A DNA stretch of 64,000 nucleotides from Toxotes chatareus (GCA_016801885.1 CM028895.1:18744001-18808000), one strand, 5' to 3'. Positions 9,492 through 22,619 are shown, counted from the stretch's first letter. Numbers and translations are program-made. Notes: generated by a model from the letters alone, not told the origin.

Positions 9492-10372
9492 TCATAAAGA
9501 GAAATGGTGTCTAGACAAAAAAGTCGTTTAGATAACACTAGCAATTGAAATGAATGAAAATTGGGTTTGCACAATACTGTATTTACAATGGTTATTAAGT
9601 CATTTTAATTAATTAGGGTCATGTAGCATTTTAAAAATTATAAAGGTAAGAACTCTTAGTAGAGAATAAGCAAATAACAGCTATTTCAAATTGACAATAT
9701 TAACACAAAACAGTCATCTAGAAAAATGAAAGAAAAAAACAACAACTTGAACTACAAGCTTAAGAGCTATTACATTAAAAATGATGCACCAAAATCGACT
9801 AATACAATAATCCATATAATCTGTGTAAAAAGCATGTAGAAAAAACACCTGATGCAGTTTGCTGATACAGTCATTGACCAGTTATGAGAGGTATGAAGGA
9901 TTTCACAGGTAGATAAGTGTGAGAAAGTCCGCACTGGTGACTCGGGGATGGGGGCCCAGGCCCCTGTATACACTCACTTCACTTGAATGTGAACTATGGC
10001 CTCTGCACGTTCTAAGGCAAATATCGGAGGTGCACTTGTATTCATATAATGCTAACCCATCCCGAAAGTTGGATTAAAGACAAGGTGAGGAAACTCATTC
10101 TTTGTCTCTTTACACAACACCAAGAACCAGTCGAATTGAACCAAGTGATTTTTACATGGCAAAAAAATTGATCATACATGACGTGACACCTATTTGTAAA
10201 CATATTCCATTTTTCATATTTTATCTTCAATGATCATCTCAACCAGGATACCAGATTTTTTTTTCTCAATAAAGTTGAGCAGTCTGTGAGAAAGGCATGT
10301 TTTTGTTCATATTCTTTTATAGAACAAACTTTGGAGTTGAAAAGCCAGTGTTTGTTTCAGAGAAGCAGCAAC

Positions 10373-10398
10373 AAAAAAAAAAAAAAAAAAAAAAAAAA
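10373..10398. repeat. poly(A) tract (26 nt)
   Basis: An uninterrupted run of A on the plus strand. It would be a U-tract in the inferred bach2 3' UTR. Confidence 0.9.
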
Positions 10399-10598
10399 GA
10401 CAAATACACAGCAAAATGGTAAGAGCATTCACTTACAGAGTTACAGCAACATTGTTCACTAAAACCAATCTGTTGTAATGGCTATAAACAAAAAAAGTGT
10501 CTGGCCTGCACAAAGTAACCTGAAGGATTTCTCATATTTAAGTATCAAATTTATTTTAGGTGCCGTCAAAGCTTAGCATCATTTCTGTTACATCATTG

Positions 10599-11116
10599 TA
10601 AAGTTGCACTAATCAATATTTGTATATGGACACTGAATCAGATGACTATGAAGTGTGAGAGGGGTCAAACATATCGACGAACCAGCAGAGAATTATCACT
10701 AACTCTGCATTTCCCTTCAGCTCTGCAGAGCTTTTCAGCCTCTTTTAGTTTCATGACCAGCAAACTCTGTTTTCATTCATCTCATTTCCAGTAGCAGCAA
10801 GCAGTTGTTTAAAAGCTCTGGTAAACTCATTATGAGCTACCTTCCCAGCACCAAATGACAGACAGTAAAAGTTAGCTACTAGCTGGTGAACAGAGTAAAG
10901 AATTTGTCAGCTTACACATACTTTTTCTCAGGAGTTGGTGGAGACCAAAACAGGGGTAAAAGGAGAGTAGATAATGGACTTAAATTTATCAGATATGACT
11001 GTTTCTGCTGGAGGCCTAAACCATTTCCACCATATAGGGTGATAATGTGCTAATTTTGTGTTTTCAGCTTAGTCTACTGGCCCCAAGTGGCCAGAAAATC
11101 AATTAATGCAGCTTTA
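10599..11116. mobile_element. MITE copy B with inverted ends
   Basis: The left end TAAAGTTGCACTAAT and the right end ATTAATGCAGCTTTA are imperfect inverted repeats about 518 bp apart. The interior contains GTTAGCTACTAGCTGGTGAA and CAGGAGTTGGTGGAGACCAA, phrases typical of an abundant fish non-autonomous DNA element. Related partial copies lie at 9247-9430 and 58178-58345. Confidence 0.65.
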
Positions 11117-11215
11117 AATGATGTTAACAAATCATTTTTAAGAGACATTTTGTTAGACTACAAAAATAAATAAAAAAAATAAAAGCAGACTAGAATACTT
11201 GTCATCCTGAGCCAC

Positions 11216-11532
11216 TAAAGCTTCAGTTCACCCAAATGACAAAAACATATTTTCTCTCTTATCTCACTTAGTTTTGATGTCATTTGCCTAAGCTCTGACA
11301 GTGTTTGATATTTTTGCTGACACCACAATACAATAGAGATGACAGGAATTTGGGTTTTTCATTGGACCAGGGAACTATTTATAAAATGAGCTGATCTAGG
11401 TTTGTAATGTTTTCTGAATTAAAGTCATTTTTCAGTGATGAGAGCACCATAAATAAAATTCCTCCATTGTATTAGTATTAGAGCGGAGGCTCTAATACTA
11501 ATTTTTGGTAATTTGAGTGAACTGACCCTTTA
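11216..11532. mobile_element. foldback MITE (TAAAG...CAGTTCACCCAAAT ends)
   Basis: The left end TAAAGCTTCAGTTCACCCAA pairs with the right end TTGAGTGAACTGACCCTTTA with few mismatches, giving an element of about 317 bp. It contains a perfect 14-bp hairpin at 11471-11502 (ATTAGTATTAGAGC, loop GGAG, GCTCTAATACTAAT). It is non-coding. Confidence 0.7.
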
Positions 11533-12275
11533 AACTACAGTGGAAATGATAATCTTCGGGGTGTAAACCAGACAGTTTTTTTTAAGGAGAAATTGAGATG
11601 TTGACATTGCTGACATTAACTCATCTCACCATTGCAGCTGAGGATGGATGGAGGATTGTAGTTTGACCAAACAGTCAGTATTGGAGGATGCAGCTCAAGA
11701 CTCAAAGAGCTCAGAGGTCAGGACAAATACAAGCTTTTCTGACTGGAGAGAGTGATTCTGGGATGTCTGCTTGTTTCGCTTCATGATCCCTATGGTCATC
11801 TAAGGGTTAAGAGTTTCTTGTTGGATTATCTGCTATGCATAACCGAGAATGTCACTGTAGTATTATTAGCACATCTGAAGAGATGCCCGGGGTCCTTTGT
11901 TACAATAGTTACAATACAAACTTCATGAATTCATTTTCTCCAAACAGAAAAAAAACCATAAAGTCAAAGAGTCTGTGCTCTCCAATGCAACACCAGGGTT
12001 CCTCAATTTAAGATGGAGCAAACGAAAAAGCACACAAATAGAAAATGTTGCATAATGTTTGCAGAGAAGAAGCTTCTGTAATGTAAGTCACTCCACTTTA
12101 ATTTTCTGGCTTTAACCTGGTAGAATCTCCACATAGGTAAATACTGTTCTGCTTCAATATGCGTACAAGAGTGAGAAGAGCACAAACAGTAAAAAGGGCT
12201 GAACAAACGGGAGAAACCACACCAGTCGACAAAGAATCACCACTGCTCCGCACTCAGGCTGTGCCACAATGTATG

Positions 12276-12278
<3 letters not shown>

Positions 12279-12322
<44 letters not shown>

Positions 12323-12331
12323 TGCGTGTGT
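12279..12331. repeat. (TG)n microsatellite
   Basis: About 21 TG units, then a degenerate tail. Confidence 0.95.
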
Positions 12332-12533
12332 GGGTCAATGTACTCTGCAAAAGAGAGACCAGTATTTTAACAATTTAAAGACAGGTTTATAAAATACACT
12401 TAGAGTTACTCTGTTCGGCTGTATAAGGAAAACTGTCTCACATGTGAGATCATATTCTAAACTACTGTTTGTTTTTAAACTCTAAAATTTACATCAGTAA
12501 AAGGCAGGGGGGGTAGAAATGTTTTATCCAAAA

Positions 12534-13292
12534 CTTTAAAGCCCCGGTCTCAGATTTTATTTGGCCACTAAATATTCACAGAGGTTTTTCCAAAATTAAA
12601 ATTGTGCCTTCTAATCTTAAATCTTTCAGCATCCCACCTAATGCACCCAAATAAAATCACATCATTGGGTAAGGGAGTAGGTGGGTCTCAGGCTAATTGT
12701 TTGGCCAGATAAGTAGAACCCATATTTGACAGTATGGTGCTTTCTATCCATATTCTGCGATAAATTCATATTTACTACAGTACTTTCTATTAGAATTAGA
12801 ACCTTTTGTGATTTCAGCAAAAGAAATGGTGTCCGTTAAAGGTGAGCCACACAACATACTGATTAGAAAGGTTATGTTGCTGTTGCTTTTATCTGAATAG
12901 CTAACAGCATTTATGTGGTTGGTATAATTTCATATATTATGTTCTCTGTCCATGTGCAAAAATACTTTTTGAGTGTAATTTCTTGCATTAAGATGTAATA
13001 GGGATAATAAACTGATAAATAAGGATAAATGCAGCCTTTAACAAACACCATTTCCCACAAGTCCCAAGACCTTCACAGGTGTAACAGTATGTGGATCTGT
13101 GCTTATTCATTGTTATTTAGCTGTGTTGAAATTACAAAGGGTTTTTAAATTGTTAATACCAAGTACTGTAGCAGAAACCCATTGTTCTTATATGTTGGAG
13201 AAATGTTCAATGAGAGATTGCACTGAGTTACAAAAGCTAGTGGAACAGTAGCTAAGCTAACAGGAGGGCCATGTTGGACTGGGGCTTTAAAG
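12534..13292. mobile_element. MITE-like element with CTTTAAAGCCCCRGTC inverted ends
   Basis: CTTTAAAGCCCCGGTC at 12534-12549 and GACTGGGGCTTTAAAG at 13277-13292 match as inverted repeats at 15 of 16 positions, 759 bp apart. The interior is non-coding. It is a third, unrelated element family in the same 4-kb stretch. Confidence 0.65.
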
Positions 13293-15543
13293 AGCAAACA
13301 AATAAAACTTCATATTCCAATTGAATTCCACCTTTGTACTAGAGCACGGCCCTGCTTGTACTTCAAAGCCTGCCTCCAGGGAGAGTTGAGATGATTCAGT
13401 TTATACATAGAAATATATATTTAAAAAAAAAAAAAAAAATTCAAAAGCAGACTGCTGCAGAGAGACCTTGCGAGGCAAACAGAAGCTGGACAAACTAACT
13501 AGGCTTATAGCTATAGGCAGCATGCATGCACATCACAAAGTAGATGTTCAAACAAATGCACAATTAGGGCAAACGTGTTACTATCTTATATGATTGTTGC
13601 TCAATCATTCTGACAACACATACACTGCTTTCACATCAAATGAAATCTGAATTAGCTTATTCAAGTCCTAAAGAAATACAAATATAAGGTGTGAACACTC
13701 TTATACTAAAACATTAGATTCCTTTTGTATTTAGGTTTCAGATAAGTCTTCTTCATAGAGATTTTTTTTTGTACTGTATATTCATATAATCATATCAACA
13801 AGATGTTTCCTCTTGAAAAGCCAATTTAAGTGCTCCAGTCTCAGACTTTTAAAGGATCTGAAACAAAGACAAAGACCCTCATTGAAGTGCTAAGTGGCTC
13901 TGTGGCCGGAAACAAAGTGCCTGAATAAAGTCAAATTATTATTTTTTTTCATCTTGTTGTCAGATAGGTGTTTATCTTAATCAGGATTAATTTGAATTAA
14001 GAAAAAAAAAATAGAAAGTATCTGTCAGGTAGATGTTGGCTGCACTTTTCGCTGTCAAAGGGAAGAAACCCAAAGCATGTCTGCGAGAGTGTACACAAAT
14101 AGCATCTTTAAATACTGATAAGAAATAAGATTTACTCCCAAAAAAAAAGAAAAAAAGAAAAAAAAAAAACAAGGCAAAACTCTTTTTTTCACATTTAAAG
14201 AGGAGCCAAAGGTGGAGAGGAGCTGGCCTGAGCTGCGCGTTACAAATACATCTTGAATGTCTAATTTTTTTTTTTTTTTTTTTACATGCATGGGGCTTCA
14301 AATTTTTACACAAGTGTTGACCTATGTGTCTGTGTGTGCTGTATGTGAGTGTCGACGTGTGTGTCAAGCTGATTTCCTGAGTATAAGAACACCCACCATG
14401 ATGGGGAATATTCATTAGGCAGGACAGGAAACAGCAAAGCAAAGATTTTCCCTTAGCAAAAAGGTGCTTGATATAACCCCGGTGAAAAAAGAAACATCTA
14501 AGCCTATACCTGTACAAAATCACTGTTACAGTCATCATGCTCCATACTATTTACATTTCTGCCAAACAAGCACTTGAAAGTCAGTCACTGTTACAACATC
14601 CAAATACAATGGTATTGCTGATGAGTGGGAAATAAAAATAGTCATTTAGCCACCTGCAAAAACCGTTTTTTTTTTTTTGTGTGTTTTTGTTTTTGTTTTT
14701 TTTTCCTTTCAATTCAGTGCTGAGGAAGGCAAAGGAGGAATGTTTTCGGCTGCAGCCTGTACAAAGTTCTCCTGTACAGAAATACAAATGTGAGACGCTT
14801 GAAGACATTTTTGCATATGAACATTTTACAGTCTAACTGCATCATAACTTCCTCATGTACAGAAACTGTATTCTCATTTTTCATGAATTAGTTTGAACAT
14901 TCAGAGGATTTTTTTTGTTTGTTTTATTCCTGAGTTTGAATTGCTGTGACAAAAAGGGCCACTAAGATATAGTGAGAGAAGAACCACAGAGAGAAAGAGA
15001 GAGAAAGAGAGAGTGAGACAGGAAGAGGTAGAGAAGATTGATAAAGACAGAGTGGGAAAAAGAGAGGAGGAAATGTGAAAGAGAAAGGCAAGAAGCAGAG
15101 ATACTGTTGGTACAAAGAGAGACAAAGAGAGCTGCTGTTTAGGTCCGATGAGGTTGAACTATGAGTCGTGATGAGCGATACATGAAGAACAGAGTCTCCA
15201 CTGTAGAGGTTGCTGCCGGGCCGAGCGTAGCACCATTGTAAAGGTTTGGTGAGAAGTTCCCACTCTGTCACGGTAAGAGGAAAATACCTGGAGAACAGTA
15301 TTGCTGCTGTTAAGACAACTTTAGTGTCAACCGTTCAAAAAAGAAAAAAAAAAAAAAAAGGAAAACAAAAGACAGCACAAAAAGACATAAATACATACAA
15401 AGCTTGTTTTTCAGTGAACACTGGGAGAGGCCGACATCTCAACAACCCCGAGAGAGGGTTTGTCAGAAGAATAAAATTAAATAATAAAAAACAAAACAAA
15501 ACAAACAAACAAACAAAAAAAACAACAACACAGAGAACCACCA

Positions 15544-16083
15544 CTATTTAGTACAGTCCTTCCTTGGCTGCTCGTCAGTTGTACACTTGTCAGTCATTTC
15601 CTGACAAAAATCAACTGTTACCGTCTGGTTGGATTTTTCAGTGGACAGCCCTAACTTTGTGTACAAGCTGGCATCTTGGCTGTCCGTATCTTTGTCTGCG
15701 CCATTTCTGACGGCCAAGTCAGGCTCGCTCTCTGAGGGGCCGGGCGACCCGTGGATGCTGGGTTCCGGCGTGGCCGAGCCCGAGTGGGCGGTGAGGTCGA
15801 TGCTGGTGGTGGTGTTGGTGGCGGCGGCGGTGGTGGTGGTGTTGGTATTGGTGACAGTGGCGGGGCTGCGGGGAGGTTTGGGCTCATGGGCAGCGTTGTT
15901 GCTGGCAGTGGAGTTGGCGGGCCGCAGCACGGGGCAGTAGTGGTGTAAAGACTGGACCTGCTCGGGGCTCAGCTGGACGTCCCTGCACACTTCCTGGGAC
16001 AGGCAGGAGAAATTCTCCCACAGCTCACCCATACACGCCTTCAGCTGGTTCCTCTCCGTCAGCAACTTCTCCTTCTCACACAC
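15544..16083 (-). CDS. bach2: bach2 coding exon 4: leucine zipper and C-terminal tail
   Basis: The exon starts VCEKEKLLTERNQLKACMGE (zipper) and then NFSCLSQEVCRDVQLSPEQV and HHYCPVLRP (a further Cys-Pro motif). A variable Thr/Ala/Ser-rich segment with a low-complexity insert follows at about residues 730-748. The exon closes with the conserved tail QTVTVDFCQEMTDKCTTDEQ and PRKDCTK, then TAG. The splice acceptor is unusual: the intron ends in a (TG)n microsatellite followed by CAG. Confidence 0.94.
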   Translation of the reverse strand: MCEKEKLLTERNQLKACMGELWENFSCLSQEVCRDVQLSPEQVQSLHHYCPVLRPANSTASNNAAHEPKPPRSPATVTNTNTTTTAAATNTTTSIDLTAHSGSATPEPSIHGSPGPSESEPDLAVRNGADKDTDSQDASLYTKLGLSTEKSNQTVTVDFCQEMTDKCTTDEQPRKDCTK

Positions 16084-16134
<51 letters not shown>

Positions 16135-19100
16135 GACCAAATGACCAATGCAAACAGCTGTTCTTGCTATAGAACAGTTTCTCACTCACAGTTTTGATAT
16201 ATTATGGTACCATTGATTGGACGGAGCTGTGAAAATATGACTGTGATTATTTAAAGGCCCGTGGCTGCTGTCAGTTGATGGAGCTGGAGGAGTGTGTGAT
16301 TTTGTTGCAGTTCTGACATCCTGCCACTAGAGGTCAGTAAAGCCCATGTTCTTTAAGTCTCTTTTATCTCCTGTAATCTCAAATCTTTACCAAAAGTCTG
16401 CCACATTATGAGGTTATCAGCCATCAGGTCTCACTGCACTCAGCTGGAACAGGCCTGTCTGTGAGTCCTTTGAGCTGCATCTTTTGTGTGAAAGGTGCTT
16501 TACAATAGAAGATTTATTGTTATTGTTACTATCATGAGACTTGTAAGAGATGGCTGTAACATTTCTGGAACATTTTCACCCACACACACACACACACACA
16601 CAGAGGCAGCTCCATGCTGACAGCATGGAGCTGCTCTGAACATCAACAGCCCACCTACATCATTTCCTTTGCTTTGTTCAGGCAGCGGCTGAGGTAACTG
16701 TTACTCCTGATGACATGGTGTCTAATGAATGAAGAGGTGAGGGTGTAGTACACAGATGAGGGTCGGTGCTGGCGGAAGCAAGGCGACTCACCAGTTTTCT
16801 GATCTCACACTCCAGGTTCAGGATGCAGTCGAGCTTCCTCTTGCGGCAGCGCTGCGCTGCGATGCGGTTCTTGCTCCGCCGCCTCACGTCATGGATGAAC
16901 TCGAGCTGCTCCGAGGTCAGTTTGTGCATTTTCACCAACATTTGGAAGTCATTCCGTGGAAGATTTGTGATTTGATCGACAGGGAAAGGGAGCTTCACCT
17001 GGAAATGGAAGAAAGATGTCAGACGTTATGTCTGATTATTCAGCGTCAATTCAGGGTTCAGGTTCATCCCTCGTTTGTATGGAGTCTGAATATGCCATTT
17101 AAATAATTATAGAGTTTTTACAGTGTTTCCCTAATAATACATTTAAATTTTAAAAAGGCAACTGTTAATTATTTAAAGAAATTAAGAATTATTACTGAAA
17201 ACATAAAATATCTGATTCAATTTGCAGCCATATCATTATATCAAATGGAAAAGGCTAAATTTAAAGGCCTTTATTAAGCTATTTTTGCACCTGCAATTTA
17301 AAATTTCAATTTCAAGGGACTTTAATTTAAATTAAATGGCCTGCACAACCACACAGCTGTTTTCAGTTATTATATCTAATCAGGTTGAGGCTGTAAGCTT
17401 GTAAGTTGTCGCCCCCATCAGGTGCAACCGAGCCTATACAGGAGAGTGAAAGAGATGTCAAATAGTCTGCACACTCCCACACAGACCTCAGAAAAAGATC
17501 TTATCAACTGAGAAATGAGAAATATCGTGTGTGGGAGCACGGTTCCTGTGAACGGCCGTCATTCAAAGATTTGATCTATTCTTTTATTTTTACTTAAATA
17601 ATAATCTGAAATGTTCAGAAATTGCGTAACAACGTCATTTTTATCTTTATGTGTTTTGATAGGGGCGTGTGGTCAGATGAGATTGAAAAGGCAACATTAC
17701 CGATTAATTTAGGAATTTCCATTTTTAAGACAATTTTTTTTTAGGTCTAAAAGACAGAATTTGTCAAAAGTGAGGTTCTGTTTTTTTTTTTTTTAAAGAA
17801 AGAAATGAGGAACTTACTTAAGTAACTTACAATAGCTTTTAAAAATATGTATCCTTAAATTTATATATTAATAAAACCAATATATATAGTTACATATTTA
17901 TAAACATATACATATATATTTATAATAATTAACCATTGTAAAAGTTTTATTTTTGTGGCATACTCAAGACTGTTTTGCATAATCCACATCATCTCACAAA
18001 AAAGACAAAAAAAAACATCTCAAACTTGTCTGCTTCTCAACAGGAAGGGGAGATTAATAAAGGATTATGGGTAAATTTACCGAGTATATAAAGAAGAATT
18101 TTACCAGGTAAATAAATCAATGCAACATTGTGCCTACGTGCTGTGGGGACAGTTACTATATTTGACCACAAGATGGCAAAAGAGCACCGCTCCACAGGCC
18201 TCACAGAGCAGGACCTAGTGAGCCTGCAGCTCTCTCCGCCTCATATTCAACATGGAGCACATTCTCAAGCAGAGGGGAAAAGGTGATCCAAGAAAAGAGC
18301 CCCTCTCCATCTGTCCTGGAAGAGTGCCTCTCCATCTGACCCAGCAGCATGCCAGTATCGGGGGCAGTGACTTGTCAACCTGATCCAGATCAGAGTCAGG
18401 TGATTTCTGGGGTCATGAATATTCTGCAGCTGCACTTCACGTGCTGCAGAACAAAAGAATTAGTGGAATAAATGCAGCAGTGATATGGCAGTGCAAACCA
18501 GAATCCAGAAAGATACTCCCTCACTGATATGACAGCATATCAAGGTTGTGCGTGTTTATTCTCTTTTTCTCAGTTTGGAGAGCAGCAGCAAGTCAGCCTC
18601 TCTCCCTGAGGTGATGGCAAACCTTATGATAAGCACATCATAGGCAGATCCACCCCAGTGGTATCTGCGTGCACCAGGGAGCTGTAGCTTTAGGCAGCGA
18701 GGGAAGCAGTGGAGGCATAACAAAGAGCCAGAGGAAGACAGCCGGAGAGCTTGGCAGAGATGAGAGGAGCTGCAGCTCTCTCTTTCTCCTCTCCCTTTCC
18801 CTTTCTCTCCCCGTGGCTGCCTCTGTGGAGCGCAGGAAGAACAAAGCCAAACAAAGGAGGGAAGAGAGGAGAAAAAGGAGCAAGCGATGCGACTCCACTC
18901 TCACTGTACCTGGCTGCTCGAGCAGGGCCAGATGCTCCCCAGGGACCCTTAACCGCTCAGATGACTGCAGGCTGAGGCTAGAGCAGAGCCCTGTTTCTCC
19001 ATACGGGTGCACAGCAGCGGCTGAGGTGTCACCTGGTGTAAGCGCGGCGCTCAGGGGGATAAAGCAAGGTGCCTACTCATGACAGAATCGAAATTACTCC

Positions 19101-22100
19101 TCGCTGAAAGGCAAATCTAGACATCAATCTGTCTCTGAAAGAGAAAATAGCTTGAGTTTCCTCATTAGAAGTGCAGCTCTCAGAGCCGCCAGGAGCCCTA
19201 TTTCTCATCTCAGCTCAACATCTGCATGCAGACACATGAATAAATAATGGCCCCAGCTTTCAAGGCCACGCTGGGCTCTCTCTACTTTGCCAGGACATGA
19301 CAACTCCAGCCTCAAAGAGAGGCGTCGGGAGAGATATAAAACATCAGTAAGAACTGCCAGCTTCATCTAAAGCAAAAGAGAAGATGACTCTCTTTGTGAT
19401 TAGATAGCTTGTGTACCATACTGCAGAGCAGATAGAGGAGTGTGGGCTTTTCTAGCATCTGTTGGGATCTTTGGCCAAACCAGTCTAGAAAAACAAGGGG
19501 GACCAGAGACGCTACAACCTTGTGCTGGTTTCTCTCTCCCCTGCATCCACAAGTCACTGGTACACAGGGGATGGCTAAATATAGCCATCCACCATGAGAA
19601 CCAGTTCAGTGGCAAAGCTGGGATGACAGAGTGCACTTCCACAGTGGTAAATTCACACCCGACTGTTCTGGATTTACATTTCTTTCTCACTTCTCTTCAT
19701 TCCTCCTCCCTACCCTCTGTCACTCTTTTTCTCTGGGTCATTTTGCTGCAAATGGGGGACAGAGTGAAAAGTAGGGCTCATCCGTTATCCGGACCAGCGC
19801 AGTGCTGGGCCTCAGCCGTGACACTGTTTGAGAATAATGGATATTCAACTTTCAAATTCTGTATGTGGGACAAGAGGAAGATTCAGTCGGAAAAGTGAGG
19901 TGATCGCTGCAATCTACATTCAATAACCCACAATGTGAAATTTAAAAATAAATATCCAGACCCTTCTGTTGTGTCACTCCAAGCTGTGGTCAGGTGCATC
20001 CTGTTTGCTTTAATTATGCTTGAGCTGTGTCTAGAACTTGACTGAAGTACAACTCAGAATTGAGGGAAGGGTGAATGCAGCCAAATACAGAGAGGTCCTG
20101 CTCCAGAGAGCTTGTGACCTGAGACTGGGGCTAAGGGTTCACCTATTGGCACAGCAATGACCCGAAGCATCCAGGCAAGACAACACTGGAGTGGCTTCAG
20201 GACGAGCCTCTGACTCTTCTCGAGAAGATCTGCCAAGAACAACAGTGTAAAGTGCCCAAATTCAGCTGTGTAAAGCCTGTAGAGACTTAACCCTGAATAG
20301 TTTCATTTAAAATTAAATCTACAACACAAAGCTTGCAAAAAGTGAAGGGGTCTGACTACTTTCTGAAGACTCTGTATATTCTGGTTTATTACATCTAAAG
20401 TGTTAATAATGTAGGAATAATATTAATAATGAAAGAAATACAAAAAACCCCCCACAAAGTATAATACAAAATACAAAAATAAGACCCAAGTTGTCATAAA
20501 GGAGAATTTATCTTTTTAAAGCAACAGTCTGAGTCTGTCTTTGGAAAATGTGCTTTCTGTTTCTTATCTTATCTGACGTCAGATGAGAAGAGAGTGAACC
20601 CATCTCTGTGCATCCAGTACAGAGACAGGGACGTGTTTAGACTTGCTTGTTACGCAGACACATCGAACTGTTCCTTTAAAACAAAGCCTAACAAAGCTGC
20701 CCCACCACAGTAGTTCTTTTACTTAGGGAAATCACTTATTTGCTCTCTTTCCGAGGGCGGGATAAGATCAATATCAATCTCATGTTTGAGCCTTTAGTAC
20801 AGAGCTGGTTGCTTAGCTTAGCACAAAGGCTGGAAACAGAGTAACACAGGTAGCTTTGTCTTTTATTAAACTGAAAAAAAAAAAAGCGTACTAACAGATT
20901 TAAAGCTCATTAACAGGTCAACATGTAAAAAAAAATGTGACAGTATTTGCGGTTTTAGTGGGAGTTACTGCTTTAACTATTTCTTGATGAACAGTCATGG
21001 AGTCTTGTTGTCACAGTGAGGTTACCAGGTTTGGTGCCTTCATGCCTGATAAGAGAGTGAAACCATAACCTGTGCTCACCGATCGTGTCTGGTAACCCAC
21101 GTGGATGGACAAACTGTTTGGCAAAAATACTTCCAGCATGCAACTTCCTCTAAACCACAAACTGTCATTTCTACATTTCTGTTACTGTTTGTGTGCAGAT
21201 TAAACAAACAAGTCAAAGTGTGTGAGTTAGCGGGCTTTAAGGTGTTGGTAGGTGCATGCTTCCAGCTGTAATGCTAAGCTAGGCTAACCATGTCCTGAGT
21301 CCTGTTTTGTTACTTAACACACAGACATGATCCTCATGTCCAGTTTCTGGGAAACAAGGCAAATAAACTTGCTCCAAAAACGCTCCTTTAAAATTACACT
21401 TGTATTGAATACATTCTTGCTGCCTAATAATAAAATTATCGTATCTAAGCCTGTCAGATTATCAGAGATGTGAGGACTTTTCAAGTAGGATATCTTTCTG
21501 CATTGTGCTGCAGGCCAGGCAGCCTGATGGACTGCATCAGGTGGAGACCTGAGGTGAGCTGAGTGGCAAGGTGAGACTGTATGGGGTCAGCCTGTGCTCA
21601 CCTGCAGCCTCTTAACCTGCTCTGAAACCTTAACACTCGCTTCATTCCCACAAAAGAACTTTTTTTGTTTGCAGCCGCTTCACTCAAAGGCCTTAGGGAT
21701 GTCAGCGCTGCCATATTTGCCCTGGTAGATTGCTTTAAAAGCTGAAGCAATTTTCTAAAGTGATTGCTGTCTGACACCTCCGCTCCAGGTCTGTGTAATA
21801 CTTGTCTCTTATCTATTCAAAACCAAAATGAGATCTTATCTCGTAACGTGTGATTTAGAATTCTGCACATTTGTGTTTCAGGGTGGCTCTGTAATTAACC
21901 CTGTTACGTCTCACATGCTTTTAAATGGGATTATAAAAGCAGCATTACACATTCAAGTCGTGAGCTAGATCTTAATGCAGATAACAATGAGAGGTTCAGC
22001 TGTAACTGTTGAATGTAACTGTGAATTATTTCAACCTGTATCAGTTTTGTGTTAAAAGCATTCATGTACAAATTCCATGGAAAAATCCTCCTGATTCCTT

Positions 22101-22569
22101 TTTTACTTTACTGGCAGCAGCAACTGCAATTTGTTTGGAATAAAAATGAAGAAATGGGCGGTTAACTTAAAAAAAAAAAAAAAAAGTTAAACCTCATCAA
22201 CAGAAAATTAAAAAAAAAAAGAAAAAAGAAAAGAAACACTAACAATAAGCTTGCAGCACTGGAGGCACTACTTTATTGCCAAGCTTTTTCTCAGAATTTG
22301 AGAGCAAAAAAAAACACCACAGCACTGGCCGCCAAGTTGCAAAGACGTGGCCAAAATCAACACAACAAGAATTTCGCAGATTACCACTGTTAGGTAGCTG
22401 GATGCTAAATGTCTCAGTGCATCCAGGACTACCACAGAATGTAAAGCTCTGCTGAGGAACAGAGTTGTGTCTGTGCCCCGGCTGGCCCTAAGGGCAAACC
22501 TACAGTACAGTTTGCTGGAACTGAGCTGTGGCAGCATCCTGGGGATCTCCACTCTAGCCTGATTACACA

Positions 22570-22619
<50 letters not shown>

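Larger units (their letters stand above)
9486..15543 (-). other. bach2: inferred bach2 3' UTR (with embedded MITEs)
   Basis: The bach2 stop is at 15544-15546, and the next gene (gja10) ends convergently at about 8.39 kb. The mammalian BACH2 mRNA has a 3' UTR of roughly 6 kb, so an end near the minus-strand AATAAA at 9486-9491 would give a similar length. This is inference. The presence of three MITEs (10.6-13.3 kb) could instead mean that the UTR stops earlier, for example at a minus-strand AATAAA near 14924 or 12557. No credible open frame is present. Frames of up to 183 codons around 14 kb are low-complexity Phe/Lys runs. Confidence 0.45.
16084..16791 (-). other. bach2 intron 3 (708 bp)
   Basis: This intron splits the leucine zipper. 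It contains the (CA)n tract at the acceptor, a second short (CA)n and a LINE tail-like segment. Confidence 0.85.

Noticed and set aside
13987..14538. A 183-codon minus-strand frame
   Set aside because: It is dominated by poly(Lys) and poly(Phe) from homopolymer runs in the inferred bach2 3' UTR, with no conserved domain.
18669..19082. A 137-codon plus-strand frame in bach2 intron 2
   Set aside because: It is Arg/Lys/Ser-rich translation of a purine-rich stretch with no recognisable domain, and it overlaps a frame on the opposite strand.
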